The position numbers and the translations under genes are program-made. Shown piece after piece: positions 8,949 to 17,518 of a stretch of 64,000 nt of DNA. The notes beneath the pieces are model-generated. The model was not told the DNA's origin. It saw only the letters and a list, made by a program, of their open reading frames with translations, and did no database searches. Each line of letters starts with the position of its first letter. Within the stretch, counting starts at the first letter, position 1. The stretch is from the NCBI RefSeq assembly GCF_903915725.1, contig NZ_CAIWTY010000090.1, forward strand, positions 124,001 to 188,000. Reading direction: 5' to 3'. Source of the DNA: an uncultured Rhodopila sp. (GTDB taxonomy: Bacteria; Pseudomonadota; Alphaproteobacteria; Acetobacterales; Acetobacteraceae).

Positions 8949-10064
8949 ATGAACTTGCCATTGCCCCCGGCCGGCCGCTTTCCCCGCTTCCATGGCCGGA
9001 CTCAGTCATCCGCGGCGGCCGCTCCGGCTCTCCCACCGGGGCTGGACGCCCGTTCGGCCGCGGTGCTGCGGGAGATCGTCGAGCAATACGTCGCGACCGG
9101 CGAACCTGTCGGCAGCCGCACGCTGGCGCGCCGCCTGCCGATGACCCTGTCGCCGGCCACGATCCGCAACGTCATGGCGGATTTGACAGAATCCGGGCTG
9201 CTGTTCGCGCCGCACACCTCGGCCGGGCGGCTGCCCACCGACCAGGGCCTGCGCCTGTTCGTGGACGGGCTGCTGAATTTTGGCGAACTCACGGAGGACG
9301 AGCGCGAGTCGATTTCCGCCGCCCTGGCCGCATCCGGCCGCAGTCTGGAAGATACCCTGACCGAGGCGAGTTCCCTGTTGTCCGGTCTTTCCGCCGCCGC
9401 CGGCCTGGTGCTGGCGCCGAAGTCGGAGGGGTCGATCAAGCATATCGAGTTCGTGCCGCTGGGTCCGGGCCGGGCGCTGGTGGTGCTGGTCAACAGCGAC
9501 GGCCAGGTCGAAAACCGCGTCATTGAAACGCCGCCCGGCCTGCCGCCCTCGGCCCTGCAGCAGGCCAGCAACTATCTGAACGCCCGGCTGTCCGGCCGCC
9601 CGCTGGCGGAACTGCGCCGCCTGGTGGCGGAGGAGATGGCGGCCAACCGCACCGAACTGGATGCGCTGTCCACCCTGGTGGTGGCCGCCGGCCTGGCGAC
9701 CTGGACCGGCGAAGGCCGCTCCGGCAGCCTGATTGTCCGCGGCCAGGCCCGCCTGCTGTCAGATGTGACCCAGCTTGATCGCCTGACCGCGATCCAGGCG
9801 CTGTTCGAACGGCTGGAGGCACAGGAGACGATGCTGCGCCTGCTGGAACTGGCCGAGCAGTCGGATGGGGTGAGAATCTTCATCGGCGCCGAGAGCGGCG
9901 TGTTCAATACTTCCGGGGTGTCGATGGTGGTGGCTCCGGCGCGCAACGGGGCTGGCCGCATCGTCGGGGCCATCGGCGTCATCGGCCCGTCGCGGATTAA
10001 CTACGGCCGGATCATCCCGGTGGTGGATTACACGGCGCGGGTCATCGGCCAATTGCTGGGGTGA
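8949..10064 (+). CDS. hrcA: heat-inducible transcription repressor HrcA
   Basis: HrcA represses heat-shock operons by binding the CIRCE operator and is kept active by GroEL. The N-terminal winged helix (about residues 28-100) is clear: LREIVEQYVATGEPVGSRTL, then LSPATIRNVMADLTESGLL and PHTSAGRLPTDQGLRLFVD. The GAF-like C-terminal part ends GAIGVIGPSRINYGRIIPVV and DYTARVIGQLLG, as usual for the family. I use ATG 8949 (371 residues); an in-frame TTG at 8931 would add six residues but overlaps the predicted transcription start. It precedes grpE by 119 bases, the common alphaproteobacterial order. No CIRCE element appears before hrcA, grpE or dnaK, so its targets, probably groESL, lie outside the window. 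Confidence 0.96.
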   Translation: MNLPLPPAGRFPRFHGRTQSSAAAAPALPPGLDARSAAVLREIVEQYVATGEPVGSRTLARRLPMTLSPATIRNVMADLTESGLLFAPHTSAGRLPTDQGLRLFVDGLLNFGELTEDERESISAALAASGRSLEDTLTEASSLLSGLSAAAGLVLAPKSEGSIKHIEFVPLGPGRALVVLVNSDGQVENRVIETPPGLPPSALQQASNYLNARLSGRPLAELRRLVAEEMAANRTELDALSTLVVAAGLATWTGEGRSGSLIVRGQARLLSDVTQLDRLTAIQALFERLEAQETMLRLLELAEQSDGVRIFIGAESGVFNTSGVSMVVAPARNGAGRIVGAIGVIGPSRINYGRIIPVVDYTARVIGQLLG

Positions 10065-10183
10065 TCCGCACGCGTTCGCATGTGGCGGGATGGAACCGTT
10101 GCGTGTCCAGCGTGCCGCGGCACGAAACAAACCCCTCGATACGGGTTGTTCTCGGCCACCGCCTTGCCTAATTGATGCCCGCC

Positions 10184-10798
10184 ATGACAACAGAACCCCA
10201 GCCCGTTCAGGACACCATGCAAGAACAATTCGCGGCGGAACACAACGCCGCGCCACCGGAGCAGGAACTGCCTCCGGAGCAGGCGCTGCAGGCCGCATCC
10301 GAACGCATCGCGGCTTTGGAAGCCGAGTTGGCGGATATGAAGGAACGCTGGATGCGGGCCGAGGCGGAAAACGCCAATGTCCGCGCCCGCGCCAAGAAGG
10401 ACGTCGACGACACGCGTCAATACGCGGTGCAGAAGTTCGCCGCTGATGTGGTGGACGCCGCCGACAACCTCAAACGCGGCATCTCCAGCCTGCCCCCGGC
10501 CACAGACGACCAGCCGGCGATCGTCGGCAAGGTGCGCGAGGGCCTGGAAGGCGTCGAGCGCAGCTTCGTCAGCACCCTTGAGCGCAACGGCATCAAGCGG
10601 GAGGACCCGGTTGGCCGCCCGTTCGATCCCAACCTGCACCAGGCGATGGCGGAGCATGAAACCGACCTGCACCCGCCCGGCACCATCATCCAGGCCTGGT
10701 CGCAGGGCTGGACCCTGAACGGCCGCTTGCTGCGTCCGGCCATGGTCGTCGTCTCCAAGGCGCCCGCCCCCGAGCTCGCCGGCCCCGCTCACAAGTGA
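10184..10798 (+). CDS. grpE: nucleotide exchange factor GrpE
   Basis: GrpE releases ADP from DnaK and so resets the chaperone cycle. The protein of about 205 residues has an acidic, disordered N-terminus (about 1-30), a long helix (AASERIAALEAELADMKERW) with the conserved ENANVRARAKKD, and the C-terminal beta domain with NGIKREDPVGRPFDPNLHQA and PGTIIQAWSQGWTLNGRLL. All family landmarks are present. The start is uncertain: ATG 10184 is used, while ATG 10175 is possible, and neither has a strong Shine-Dalgarno. It lies between hrcA and dnaK, and dnaK has its own heat-shock promoter. Confidence 0.95.
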   Translation: MTTEPQPVQDTMQEQFAAEHNAAPPEQELPPEQALQAASERIAALEAELADMKERWMRAEAENANVRARAKKDVDDTRQYAVQKFAADVVDAADNLKRGISSLPPATDDQPAIVGKVREGLEGVERSFVSTLERNGIKREDPVGRPFDPNLHQAMAEHETDLHPPGTIIQAWSQGWTLNGRLLRPAMVVVSKAPAPELAGPAHK

Positions 10799-10850
10799 GG
10801 CCGGTCCGGGAATTGTGACAGAACGGAACGGAAAAATTGGCTAATACCCT

Positions 10851-10876
10851 TGTCCTGACCGGGTCCGCCCCATACA
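10851..10876 (+). promoter_or_regulatory. sigma-32 (RpoH) type heat-shock promoter of dnaK
   Basis: CTTGTCC near 10851 and CCCCATAC near 10869, with about 11-13 bases between, resemble the RpoH consensus (CTTGAA / CCCCATNT). The site lies about 70 bases before the dnaK start and after the grpE stop. With no CIRCE element nearby, dnaK is probably induced by RpoH rather than derepressed from HrcA. Coordinates are good to about two bases. Confidence 0.6.
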
Positions 10877-10945
10877 TCCTGTGCATTACACCATAGGGAC
10901 AGCGTCGGTGCTTCGGGCCAACGCCGTCCGCTGAAAGGAGCTGCA

Positions 10946-12865
10946 ATGAGCAAAGTCATCGGTATCGATCTCGGTACCACCAATTCCTGCGTCGCCATCC
11001 TCGAAGGCAAGGACGTCCGCGTCATCGAGAACGCCGAAGGCGCACGCACGACGCCCAGCATGGTCGCCTTTGCCGACGGCGGCGAGCGTCTCGTCGGCCA
11101 GTCCGCCAAGCGCCAGGCCGTCACCAACCCGACCAACACCCTGTATGCGATCAAGCGCCTCATCGGCCGCCGCTACGACGATCCGCTGGTCGCCAAGGAC
11201 AAGGGGATGGTCCCCTACACCATCGTCCGCAACGACAACGGCGATGCCGCGGTTGAGGTCAAGGGCGAGAAATACTCCCCGAGCCAGATCAGCGCGTTCA
11301 TCCTCGGCAAGATGAAGGAAACCGCCGAGGCGTATCTCGGTGAGCCGGTATCCCAGGCGGTCATCACCGTCCCGGCCTACTTCAACGACAGCCAGCGCCA
11401 GGCGACCAAGGACGCCGGCCGCATCGCCGGCCTGGACGTGCTGCGTATCATCAATGAGCCGACGGCCGCGGCACTCGCCTACGGCATGGACAAGAAGCAC
11501 GCCGGCACCATCGCGGTGTACGATCTCGGCGGCGGCACCTTCGACATCTCCGTGCTGGAAATCGGCGACGGCGTGTTCGAGGTGAAGTCCACCAACGGCG
11601 ACACCTTCCTCGGCGGCGAGGATTTCGACCTGCGCGTCATCGACTACCTCGCCGATGAGTTCAAGAAGGAGCAGGGCATCGACCTGCGCAAGGACAAGCT
11701 GGCGCTGCAGCGGCTGAAGGAAGCCGCTGAAAAAGCCAAGATCGAGCTGTCGTCTTCGAAGGAGACCGAGGTCAACCTGCCGTTCATCACCGCCGACGCC
11801 TCCGGGCCGAAGCACCTCGTGATGAAGCTGTCGCGCGCCAAGCTGGAAGCGCTGGTGGACGACCTGATCACCCGCACCCTGGAACCCTGCAAGGCGGCGC
11901 TGAAGGATGCCGGCGTCACCGCGGGCGAGATTCAGGAAGTCATCCTCGTCGGCGGCATGACCCGCATGCCGAAGGTTATCGACGCGGTGAAGGCGTTCTT
12001 CGGCAAGGACCCGGCCCGCAACGTCAACCCGGACGAAGTCGTCGCCATCGGTGCCGCGGTCCAGGGCGGCGTGCTGAAGGGCGACGTCAAGGACGTGCTG
12101 CTGCTGGACGTGACTCCGCTGTCGCTTGGCATCGAGACGCTGGGCGGCGTGTTCACCCGCCTGATCGACCGCAACACGACGATCCCGACGAAGAAGTCGC
12201 AGACCTTCTCGACCGCCGACGACAACCAGCAGGCGGTGACGATCAAGGTTTACCAGGGCGAGCGTGAGATGGCAGCCGACAACAAGCTGCTGGGCAACTT
12301 CGACCTGACCGGCCTGCCGCCCGCCCCGCGCGGCGTGCCGCAGATCGAGGTGACATTCGACATCGACGCCAACGGCATCGTCTCGGTGCAGGCGAAGGAC
12401 AAGGCCACCGGCAAGGAGCAGCAGATCCGCATCCAGGCCAGCGGCGGACTGTCCGAGGCCGACATCCAGCGCATGGTCAAGGAAGCCGAGGCCAACGCCG
12501 AAGCCGACAAGGCCCGCCGCGAGACGATCGAGGCTCGCAACCACACCGAAAGCCTCGTCCATCAGGTCGAAAAGAACCTGAAGGAGCACGGCGACAAGGT
12601 CGGCGCTCAGGAGCGCGGTGAGGCCGAAGCGGCGATCACCGCGGCTCGCACGGCACTTGAGGGCACCGACGCCGAAGCCTTGAAGCAGGCGGGCGACCGC
12701 CTCAGCCAGGCGGCGATGAAAATCGGCGAGGCGATGTACAAGGCCGAGCAGGGCGCCGGACCGGGTGGCCCGGGCGCTGCGGGGCCGACGGGCGGCGCCG
12801 CGCCGGATGACAAGGTTGTCGACGCCGAGTTCGAGGAAGTCGATGAGAAGAAGAAGTCCGCCTAA
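10946..12865 (+). CDS. dnaK: molecular chaperone DnaK (Hsp70)
   Basis: An ATP-driven chaperone of 639 residues, the usual length. The ATPase domain starts [17 protein letters not shown] and contains [19 protein letters not shown], the phosphate-2 loop [15 protein letters not shown] and [14 protein letters not shown]. The substrate-binding domain carries [17 protein letters not shown], and the helical lid ends in a glycine/alanine-rich tail followed by [11 protein letters not shown], the acidic C-terminal motif of proteobacterial DnaK. A strong AAAGGAG lies at 10934-10940. It acts with the DnaJ and GrpE encoded on either side. A good terminator follows at 12896-12937, so dnaJ is probably read from its own promoter or by read-through. 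Confidence 0.99.
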   Translation: MSKVIGIDLGTTNSCVAILEGKDVRVIENAEGARTTPSMVAFADGGERLVGQSAKRQAVTNPTNTLYAIKRLIGRRYDDPLVAKDKGMVPYTIVRNDNGDAAVEVKGEKYSPSQISAFILGKMKETAEAYLGEPVSQAVITVPAYFNDSQRQATKDAGRIAGLDVLRIINEPTAAALAYGMDKKHAGTIAVYDLGGGTFDISVLEIGDGVFEVKSTNGDTFLGGEDFDLRVIDYLADEFKKEQGIDLRKDKLALQRLKEAAEKAKIELSSSKETEVNLPFITADASGPKHLVMKLSRAKLEALVDDLITRTLEPCKAALKDAGVTAGEIQEVILVGGMTRMPKVIDAVKAFFGKDPARNVNPDEVVAIGAAVQGGVLKGDVKDVLLLDVTPLSLGIETLGGVFTRLIDRNTTIPTKKSQTFSTADDNQQAVTIKVYQGEREMAADNKLLGNFDLTGLPPAPRGVPQIEVTFDIDANGIVSVQAKDKATGKEQQIRIQASGGLSEADIQRMVKEAEANAEADKARRETIEARNHTESLVHQVEKNLKEHGDKVGAQERGEAEAAITAARTALEGTDAEALKQAGDRLSQAAMKIGEAMYKAEQGAGPGGPGAAGPTGGAAPDDKVVDAEFEEVDEKKKSA

Positions 12866-12895
12866 GGTTTACGGGCTGGCTTAGCGTAGCAAGGT

Positions 12896-12937
12896 CGCGC
12901 CCGCGCTTCATCGAAGGCGGGCGCGATTTTTGTTTTT
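12896..12937 (+). terminator. intrinsic terminator after dnaK
   Basis: A perfect nine-base stem, CGCGCCCGC (12896-12904) with GCGGGCGCG (12917-12925), is followed by ATTTTTGTTTTT. This is a textbook intrinsic terminator. It lies in the 134-base gap between dnaK and dnaJ and would let dnaK be made in excess over dnaJ. Confidence 0.85.
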
Positions 12938-12999
12938 AATCATGGCATCGGCTGGTGGGGGCGGCGCACAACAGCCGCTTCTGGCGATAAAGGGCTAAG

Positions 13000-14148
13000 A
13001 TGGCCAAGCAGGACTATTATGCCACACTCGGCGTGGCGAAGGACTCAAGCGCGGACGACCTGAAGAAGGCGTACCGCAAGCTCGCTATGCAGTATCACCC
13101 TGACCGGAATCCCGGCGACAAGAAGTCCGAGCACCGGTTCAAGGAAGTCAGCGAAGCCTATGAGATCCTGAAGGACGACCAGAAGCGCGCCGCTTACGAC
13201 CGCTTCGGCCATGCCGCGTTCGAGCAAGGCGGCGCAGGCGGGGCGGGACCCGGGTTTGGCGGCTTCGACTTCTCCGCCACCGGCGATCTGGGCGACATCT
13301 TCGACCAGATGTTCGGCATGGGGCGGCGCGGAGGCGGCGGCCAGCGCACCCGCAGCGGCGCGGATATCCGCCAGGGCGTGGAAATCAGCCTCGCCGACGC
13401 ATTCGCCGGCACCAAGGTCAATCTGCGGGTGCCGACACGGGTGAAGTGCGAAAGCTGCAACGGCACCGGGTCGGAAGACAAGAACCGCGCCGCGGAAACC
13501 TGCCCGACCTGCCAGGGCGCGGGCAAGGTGCGGACTCAGCAGGGCTTCTTCCTGGTCGAGCGAACCTGCCCGACCTGCGCCGGCCAGGGCCGGGTGATCC
13601 GCAACCCCTGCCGGGTGTGCAGCGGCGCCGGCACGGTGCAGCGGGAGCGCAGTTTGCAGGTGGCAATTCCGGCTGGCGTCGAGGACGGGACTCGGATCCG
13701 CGTCACCGGCGAGGGCGAGGCTGGTGGTGCCGGGGCGCAGAACGGCGACCTGTATGTGCATGTCGGGATCCGGCCGCACGAGTTCTTCCAGCGCGAACAG
13801 GCCAATATCCTGATGCGCGTGCCGCTGCGGATGACTCAGGCGGCGCTGGGGGATGAGATCGAAGTGCCAGTGGTCGATGGCACGCGGGCAAAAGTGAAGA
13901 TCCCCGCCGGCACTCAGACGGGGGACCAGTTCCGGTTGCGCGGCAAGGGATTCTCGGTGCTGCGAAGCGCCGCTCGGGGCGACATGTTCATTCAGGTCGC
14001 GGTGGAGACCCCGCAGAACCTGTCCGCGAAGCAGCGCGAGCTGCTGGAGGCGTTCGAGTCGGAGGCGCAGTCCGGCGGCAAGGGCAGTCCTGATCACGAG
14101 GGCTTCTTCGCCAAGGTGGCGGCGTTCTTTGAGGGCGGCCGGAGCTGA
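13000..14148 (+). CDS. dnaJ: molecular chaperone DnaJ (Hsp40)
   Basis: Type I J-protein of 382 residues that delivers unfolded clients to DnaK and triggers its ATPase. The J domain (1-70) has the HPD motif at 33-35 within YHPDRNPGDKK. A glycine/phenylalanine-rich linker follows (GGAGGAGPGFGGFDFS). Four CxxCxGxG zinc-binding repeats lie at about 150-211 (CESCNGTG, CPTCQGAG, CPTCAGQG, CRVCSGAG), then the two beta-sandwich client-binding domains (DLYVHVGIRPHEFFQREQ). Nothing is missing. It is followed by a ChaB-like gene and dapB on the same strand, matching the dnaJ-dapB adjacency of Acetobacteraceae. Confidence 0.98.
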   Translation: MAKQDYYATLGVAKDSSADDLKKAYRKLAMQYHPDRNPGDKKSEHRFKEVSEAYEILKDDQKRAAYDRFGHAAFEQGGAGGAGPGFGGFDFSATGDLGDIFDQMFGMGRRGGGGQRTRSGADIRQGVEISLADAFAGTKVNLRVPTRVKCESCNGTGSEDKNRAAETCPTCQGAGKVRTQQGFFLVERTCPTCAGQGRVIRNPCRVCSGAGTVQRERSLQVAIPAGVEDGTRIRVTGEGEAGGAGAQNGDLYVHVGIRPHEFFQREQANILMRVPLRMTQAALGDEIEVPVVDGTRAKVKIPAGTQTGDQFRLRGKGFSVLRSAARGDMFIQVAVETPQNLSAKQRELLEAFESEAQSGGKGSPDHEGFFAKVAAFFEGGRS

Positions 14149-14170
14149 ACGACCGAGGTCGGTAAGCGCC

Positions 14171-14383
14171 ATGCCGTATCGGGAGACGGAGGATCTGCCA
14201 CAGTCCGTGCGGGAGCATTTGCCGCAGCATGCGCAGGAGATTTACCTGGCCGCGTTCAACAACGCCTGGCAGCAGCATGAGCGGGACCCGGACATTGAGG
14301 CGATCGTTCATCGTATCGCCTGGGCGGCGGTGAAACGCAGCTATCGAAAGGAAGGGGATGTCTGGGTGCCGATAGAGCGGTAG
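14171..14383 (+). CDS. ChaB family protein
   Basis: A small cytosolic protein of 70 residues beginning MPYRETEDLPQSVREHLPQH, the ChaB signature, with QEIYLAAFNNAWQQHE, IVHRIAWAAVKRSYRK and the C-terminal WVPIE. ChaB was first named as a regulator of the ChaA cation antiporter in E. coli, but the family's role is poorly established. The longer frame from 14129 would start inside the end of dnaJ, so ATG 14171, which begins the family-conserved part, is preferred. It sits 22 bases after dnaJ and 61 before dapB, so it may ride on the same transcript. Confidence 0.85.
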   Translation: MPYRETEDLPQSVREHLPQHAQEIYLAAFNNAWQQHERDPDIEAIVHRIAWAAVKRSYRKEGDVWVPIER

Positions 14384-14444
14384 TGATGCAGCCCTCTGGC
14401 GATGAGCCGACACGGATGCGGCCAACCGATCCAAGGAGGATTTC

Positions 14445-15212
14445 ATGACTATTCGCATCGGCATTGCCGGCATCACCGGCCGGATGGGTCGCCTGTTGGC
14501 CGAGGAAGTGTGCGCTGCCGGCGCCGATCTGAGCGGCGGCATCGGCCTCGACGCCCCGGACGAGCGCAACTTCGAACTCTTCGCCGATATCATGGCACTC
14601 GCCGCCGCCTCTGACGCCGTGCTGGATTTCACCCACGCCTCCCTGGCGCAATCCCATGCCGCGGCGCTAGCCGTGTCCGGCAAAGCCTGGGTCCTCGGCA
14701 CCACCGGCCTGTCAGCCGCCGACGAAGCCGCAGTCGCCGCCGCCGCGACAAAAATCCCCGTCGTCTACGCCTCCAACTTCTCCCCCGGCGTCAACCTCGT
14801 GCTGGCCCTGGCCGAGCGCATGGGTGCCGCACTGCCGGATGACGCATACGATGCGGAGATTGTCGAGATGCACCATCGGCAAAAGGTAGATGCGCCCTCT
14901 GGCACCGCCATCGCCATGGGCCGGGCGGTGGCGAAAGGCCGCGGCGTGGCGCTGGAGGACGTCACCGAAAGCGGCCGCCACGGCCACACCGGCGCCCGCA
15001 AGACCGGCGCCATCGGCTTCGCGGCCCTGCGCGGCGGCCAGGTCGTCGGCGAGCACAGCCTGATCTTCGCCGCCGCCTCCGAACAGATCGTTCTGACCCA
15101 CCGCGCCTTCGACCGACGGGTCTTCGCCACCGGCGCCGTCCGCGCCGCGCTGTGGGCGGCGAACCGCCCGCCCCGGCTCTACTCCATGATGGATGTACTC
15201 GGGATGGCCTGA
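14445..15212 (+). CDS. dapB: 4-hydroxy-tetrahydrodipicolinate reductase
   Basis: DapB reduces 4-hydroxy-tetrahydrodipicolinate with NAD(P)H in the lysine and diaminopimelate pathway, which also supplies peptidoglycan. The 255-residue protein has the nucleotide-binding loop RIGIAGITGRMGRLL (about 3-17), VLDFTHASLAQSH, the GTTGLS loop, YASNFSPGVNLVLAL, and the catalytic/substrate region VEMHHRQKVDAPSGTA. Its C-terminus has HSLIFAAASEQIVLTHRAFD. A strong AAGGAGG at 14433-14439 fixes the start. It is slightly short at the N-terminus compared with the E. coli enzyme (273), as is common in Alphaproteobacteria. A weak terminator follows. Confidence 0.97.
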   Translation: MTIRIGIAGITGRMGRLLAEEVCAAGADLSGGIGLDAPDERNFELFADIMALAAASDAVLDFTHASLAQSHAAALAVSGKAWVLGTTGLSAADEAAVAAAATKIPVVYASNFSPGVNLVLALAERMGAALPDDAYDAEIVEMHHRQKVDAPSGTAIAMGRAVAKGRGVALEDVTESGRHGHTGARKTGAIGFAALRGGQVVGEHSLIFAAASEQIVLTHRAFDRRVFATGAVRAALWAANRPPRLYSMMDVLGMA

Positions 15213-15216
15213 ATCC

Positions 15217-15248
15217 CCGCCGCATTCCCTTGACCCGGGCGGCGGTTT
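15217..15248 (+). terminator. possible weak terminator after dapB
   Basis: CCGCCGC (15217-15223) can pair with GCGGCGG (15239-15245), followed only by TTT. The stem is GC-rich but the U-tract is short, so this is a tentative call. It lies in the dapB-metK gap. I looked there for a SAM riboswitch and could not recognise one. Confidence 0.35.
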
Positions 15249-15342
15249 CGGCCAAACACCGCGCCATTACGTTTCACTTGGCATCCTGCCGCAGGCCGTC
15301 CTCTGATCGGCCTCCATCCATGGCGACGCGAGACACCACTTC

Positions 15343-16530
15343 ATGCGCGACACGGGCGAGTACCTCTTCACCTCGGAGTCGGTTTCCGAGGGCCATCCCG
15401 ACAAGGTCGCGGACCGGATCAGCGATACCGTGCTGGACGCGTTCCTGACCGCGGACCCCTATTCCCGCGTCGCCTGCGAGACCCTGGTCACCACCAATCG
15501 TGTCGTCCTGGCCGGCGAAACCCGCGGACCGGAGAGCGTCACGCCCGAACTGCTAACCGAACTGACCCGCGCCGCGATCCGCGACATCGGTTATGAGCAG
15601 TCCGGATTTCACTGGAAGCATGCGGATGTTGCAGTCTATCTGCACTCGCAATCTTCCGACATCGCACAGGGCGTCGATAGCGCCGGCAACAAGGACGAAG
15701 GCGCCGGCGACCAGGGCATCATGTTCGGCTACGCCTGCCGCGAGACCGCGACCTTGATGCCGGCGCCGCTGTACTATGCGCACGAGATCCTTCATCGCAT
15801 CCGCGACCTGCGCAAAGCCGGCGACAAGTCGGTGGCCGGGCTGCTGCCCGACGCCAAAAGCCAGGTCACCCTGCGCTATGTCGATGGCAAGCCGGTTGCC
15901 GCGACCTCGGTCGTGATCTCCACCCAGCATGAGGAAGGCCTGGAGCAGTCCCACATCAAGGGCCTGCTGTGGCCGCTGGTCGAATCCATCCTGCCGTCCG
16001 GCTGGCTGCCTCCCGAATCCGAGTTCTACGTCAACCCGACCGGGAATTTCGTCATTGGCGGACCGGACGGCGATTGCGGCCTGACCGGGCGCAAGATCAT
16101 CGTCGACACCTACGGCGGCGCGGCCCCGCATGGCGGCGGAGCCTTCAGCGGCAAGGATCCGACCAAGGTTGACCGGTCCGCCGCCTATGTCTGCCGCTAC
16201 CTGGCGAAGAACGTCGTCGCCGCCGGTTTGGCGGACAAGGTGACGTTGCAGATCAGCTATGCCATCGGCGTCTCCGACCCGCTGTCGGTCTATGTCGATC
16301 TGCACGGCACCGGCAAGGACGTCGATGAGACGCGCCTGGAGAAGACCCTGCGTGAGCTGGTCAACCTGCGCCCCCGCGGCATCCGCGAGCACCTGAAGCT
16401 GAACCGGCCGATCTACGTGCCGACATCGGCGTATGGGCATTTCGGGCGGGAGCCGGATGAGGCGAAGGGCACCTTCACGTGGGAAAAGACCGATCTGGTG
16501 CCGGCCCTGAAGTCAGCCTTCGGCCGCTAG
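15343..16530 (+). CDS. metK: S-adenosylmethionine synthetase
   Basis: MetK makes SAM from ATP and methionine. The 395-residue protein has the family landmarks: [20 protein letters not shown] near the N-terminus, [16 protein letters not shown] (the ATP-binding hexapeptide GAGDQG), and [20 protein letters not shown], which carries the phosphate-binding residues. It also has [20 protein letters not shown], as expected for the metal site region. The ATG at 15343 lies only five codons before the conserved FTSES. The gene is followed by trmB, a SAM user, and this pairing is conserved in Alphaproteobacteria. A tandem palindromic repeat begins three bases after its stop. Confidence 0.98.
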   Translation: MRDTGEYLFTSESVSEGHPDKVADRISDTVLDAFLTADPYSRVACETLVTTNRVVLAGETRGPESVTPELLTELTRAAIRDIGYEQSGFHWKHADVAVYLHSQSSDIAQGVDSAGNKDEGAGDQGIMFGYACRETATLMPAPLYYAHEILHRIRDLRKAGDKSVAGLLPDAKSQVTLRYVDGKPVAATSVVISTQHEEGLEQSHIKGLLWPLVESILPSGWLPPESEFYVNPTGNFVIGGPDGDCGLTGRKIIVDTYGGAAPHGGGAFSGKDPTKVDRSAAYVCRYLAKNVVAAGLADKVTLQISYAIGVSDPLSVYVDLHGTGKDVDETRLEKTLRELVNLRPRGIREHLKLNRPIYVPTSAYGHFGREPDEAKGTFTWEKTDLVPALKSAFGR

Positions 16531-16533
16531 CAT

Positions 16534-16706
16534 CGTCATGGCGGGCGAAGGCCCGCCATCCACGCCTTTGTCCGAACGGAAACCGCAAGGCGTGGATGGT
16601 CCGCCTCCGCGGACCATGACGGAGGGGAACGCGTCCGGCATCGTCATGGCGGGCGAAGGCCCGCCATCCACGCCTTTGCCCGAGCAGGAACTGCAAGGCA
16701 TGACGG
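16534..16706. repeat. two tandem copies of the CGTCATGG palindromic repeat
   Basis: Copy 1 (16534-16621) runs CGTCATGGCGGGCGAAGGCC to CCGCGGACCATGACG, with the internal halves CCATCCACGCCTTTG and CAAGGCGTGGATGG. Copy 2 (16642-16706) is the same but lacks about 24 bases of the right arm. Both are followed by GAGGGGAA-C-CGTCCGGC, so the unit of about 108 bases was duplicated head to tail. The repeat belongs to the family found throughout this window and supplies the first in-frame codons of a longer trmB frame. Confidence 0.85.
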
Positions 16707-17434
16707 AGGGGAAACCGTCCGGCGCCCTTTTGCCTAAACCCCTCAAACCCCCAGCCGATCGGCTGTATGGCAGAAGCCGCGGACACAAGCTGCGGCCTCG
16801 CCAGGAAGTACTGCTGGATGTGACCTTGCCCCGGCTGCTGTTCCGCGACGCGGATATGGCAACGCCGGGGCAAGCGTTTCCGGCTGAATGCAGCGAACTC
16901 TGGCTGGAAGTCGGCTTCGGCGGCGGCGAGCACGCTATTGCCCAGGCGCGTGCCAATCCGCACGCGGCGCTGATCGCCTGCGAAGTGTTCGAGAACGGCA
17001 TCTGCTCGCTGCTGTCGGCGCTGGTGCCGGAGGGCGGCGAGGCCGATGCGCCCCTGCCCCCGAACCTACGGCTGTGGACCGAGGACGCGCGGATTTTGCT
17101 GCGCGCGCTGCCGGATGGCTGCCTCGACCGCCTGTTCCTGATGTTCCCCGATCCCTGGCCGAAGCTGCGGCACGCCAGGCGCCGCTTCGTGCATCCCGCC
17201 CTGCTGCCGCTACTGGCGCGGGTGCTGAAGCCGGGCGCGGAGTGGCGGGTGGCTTCGGACGACCCGACCTATCAGGCCTGGGCGCGCGACGTGATGGGCG
17301 CGCAGACCCTGTTCGAAAATCCCGAACCCGCTTCCGTCCGGCCGGACGGCTGGCCGCCGACACGCTATGAGGCCAAAGCGCTGCGGGCCGAACGCCAGCC
17401 GCTGTACTGGTCGTTCAGGCGGCACGGCGCCTAG
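16700..17434 (+). CDS. trmB: tRNA (guanine-N7-)-methyltransferase TrmB
   Basis: TrmB uses SAM to methylate G46 of tRNA. The protein has the family motifs LWLEVGFGGGEHAIAQARAN (SAM binding), LIACEVFENGICSLL, and the catalytic LFLMFPDPWPKLRHARRRFV, with the C-terminal SVRPDGWPPTRYEAKALR. The frame is open back to 16538, but those 54 codons are two copies of the intergenic repeat, so I start at ATG 16700, giving 244 residues, close to the usual 220-250. This ATG itself lies in the tail of the repeat; a TTG at 16730 behind GGAGGGG is another possibility. It follows metK, which makes its cofactor. Confidence 0.93.
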   Translation: MTEGKPSGALLPKPLKPPADRLYGRSRGHKLRPRQEVLLDVTLPRLLFRDADMATPGQAFPAECSELWLEVGFGGGEHAIAQARANPHAALIACEVFENGICSLLSALVPEGGEADAPLPPNLRLWTEDARILLRALPDGCLDRLFLMFPDPWPKLRHARRRFVHPALLPLLARVLKPGAEWRVASDDPTYQAWARDVMGAQTLFENPEPASVRPDGWPPTRYEAKALRAERQPLYWSFRRHGA

Positions 17435-17518
17435 CCTGTTCCGGGCCGCGGTGGACACGGCCGCGAAATGCTGGTTATCGGTCCCGTCTGCTTACAATTT
17501 TGACGGGAAAACACCGAT

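Noticed and set aside
10886-12589. A 567-codon open frame on the minus strand
   Set aside because: Antisense to dnaK. Its valine/leucine/aspartate-rich pattern mirrors dnaK codons, and no ribosome site or family is seen.
15213-15342. Possible SAM riboswitch before metK
   Set aside because: The leader is short, and I could not find the conserved core of SAM-I, SAM-II or SAM/SAH classes by eye. A covariance-model search would settle it.
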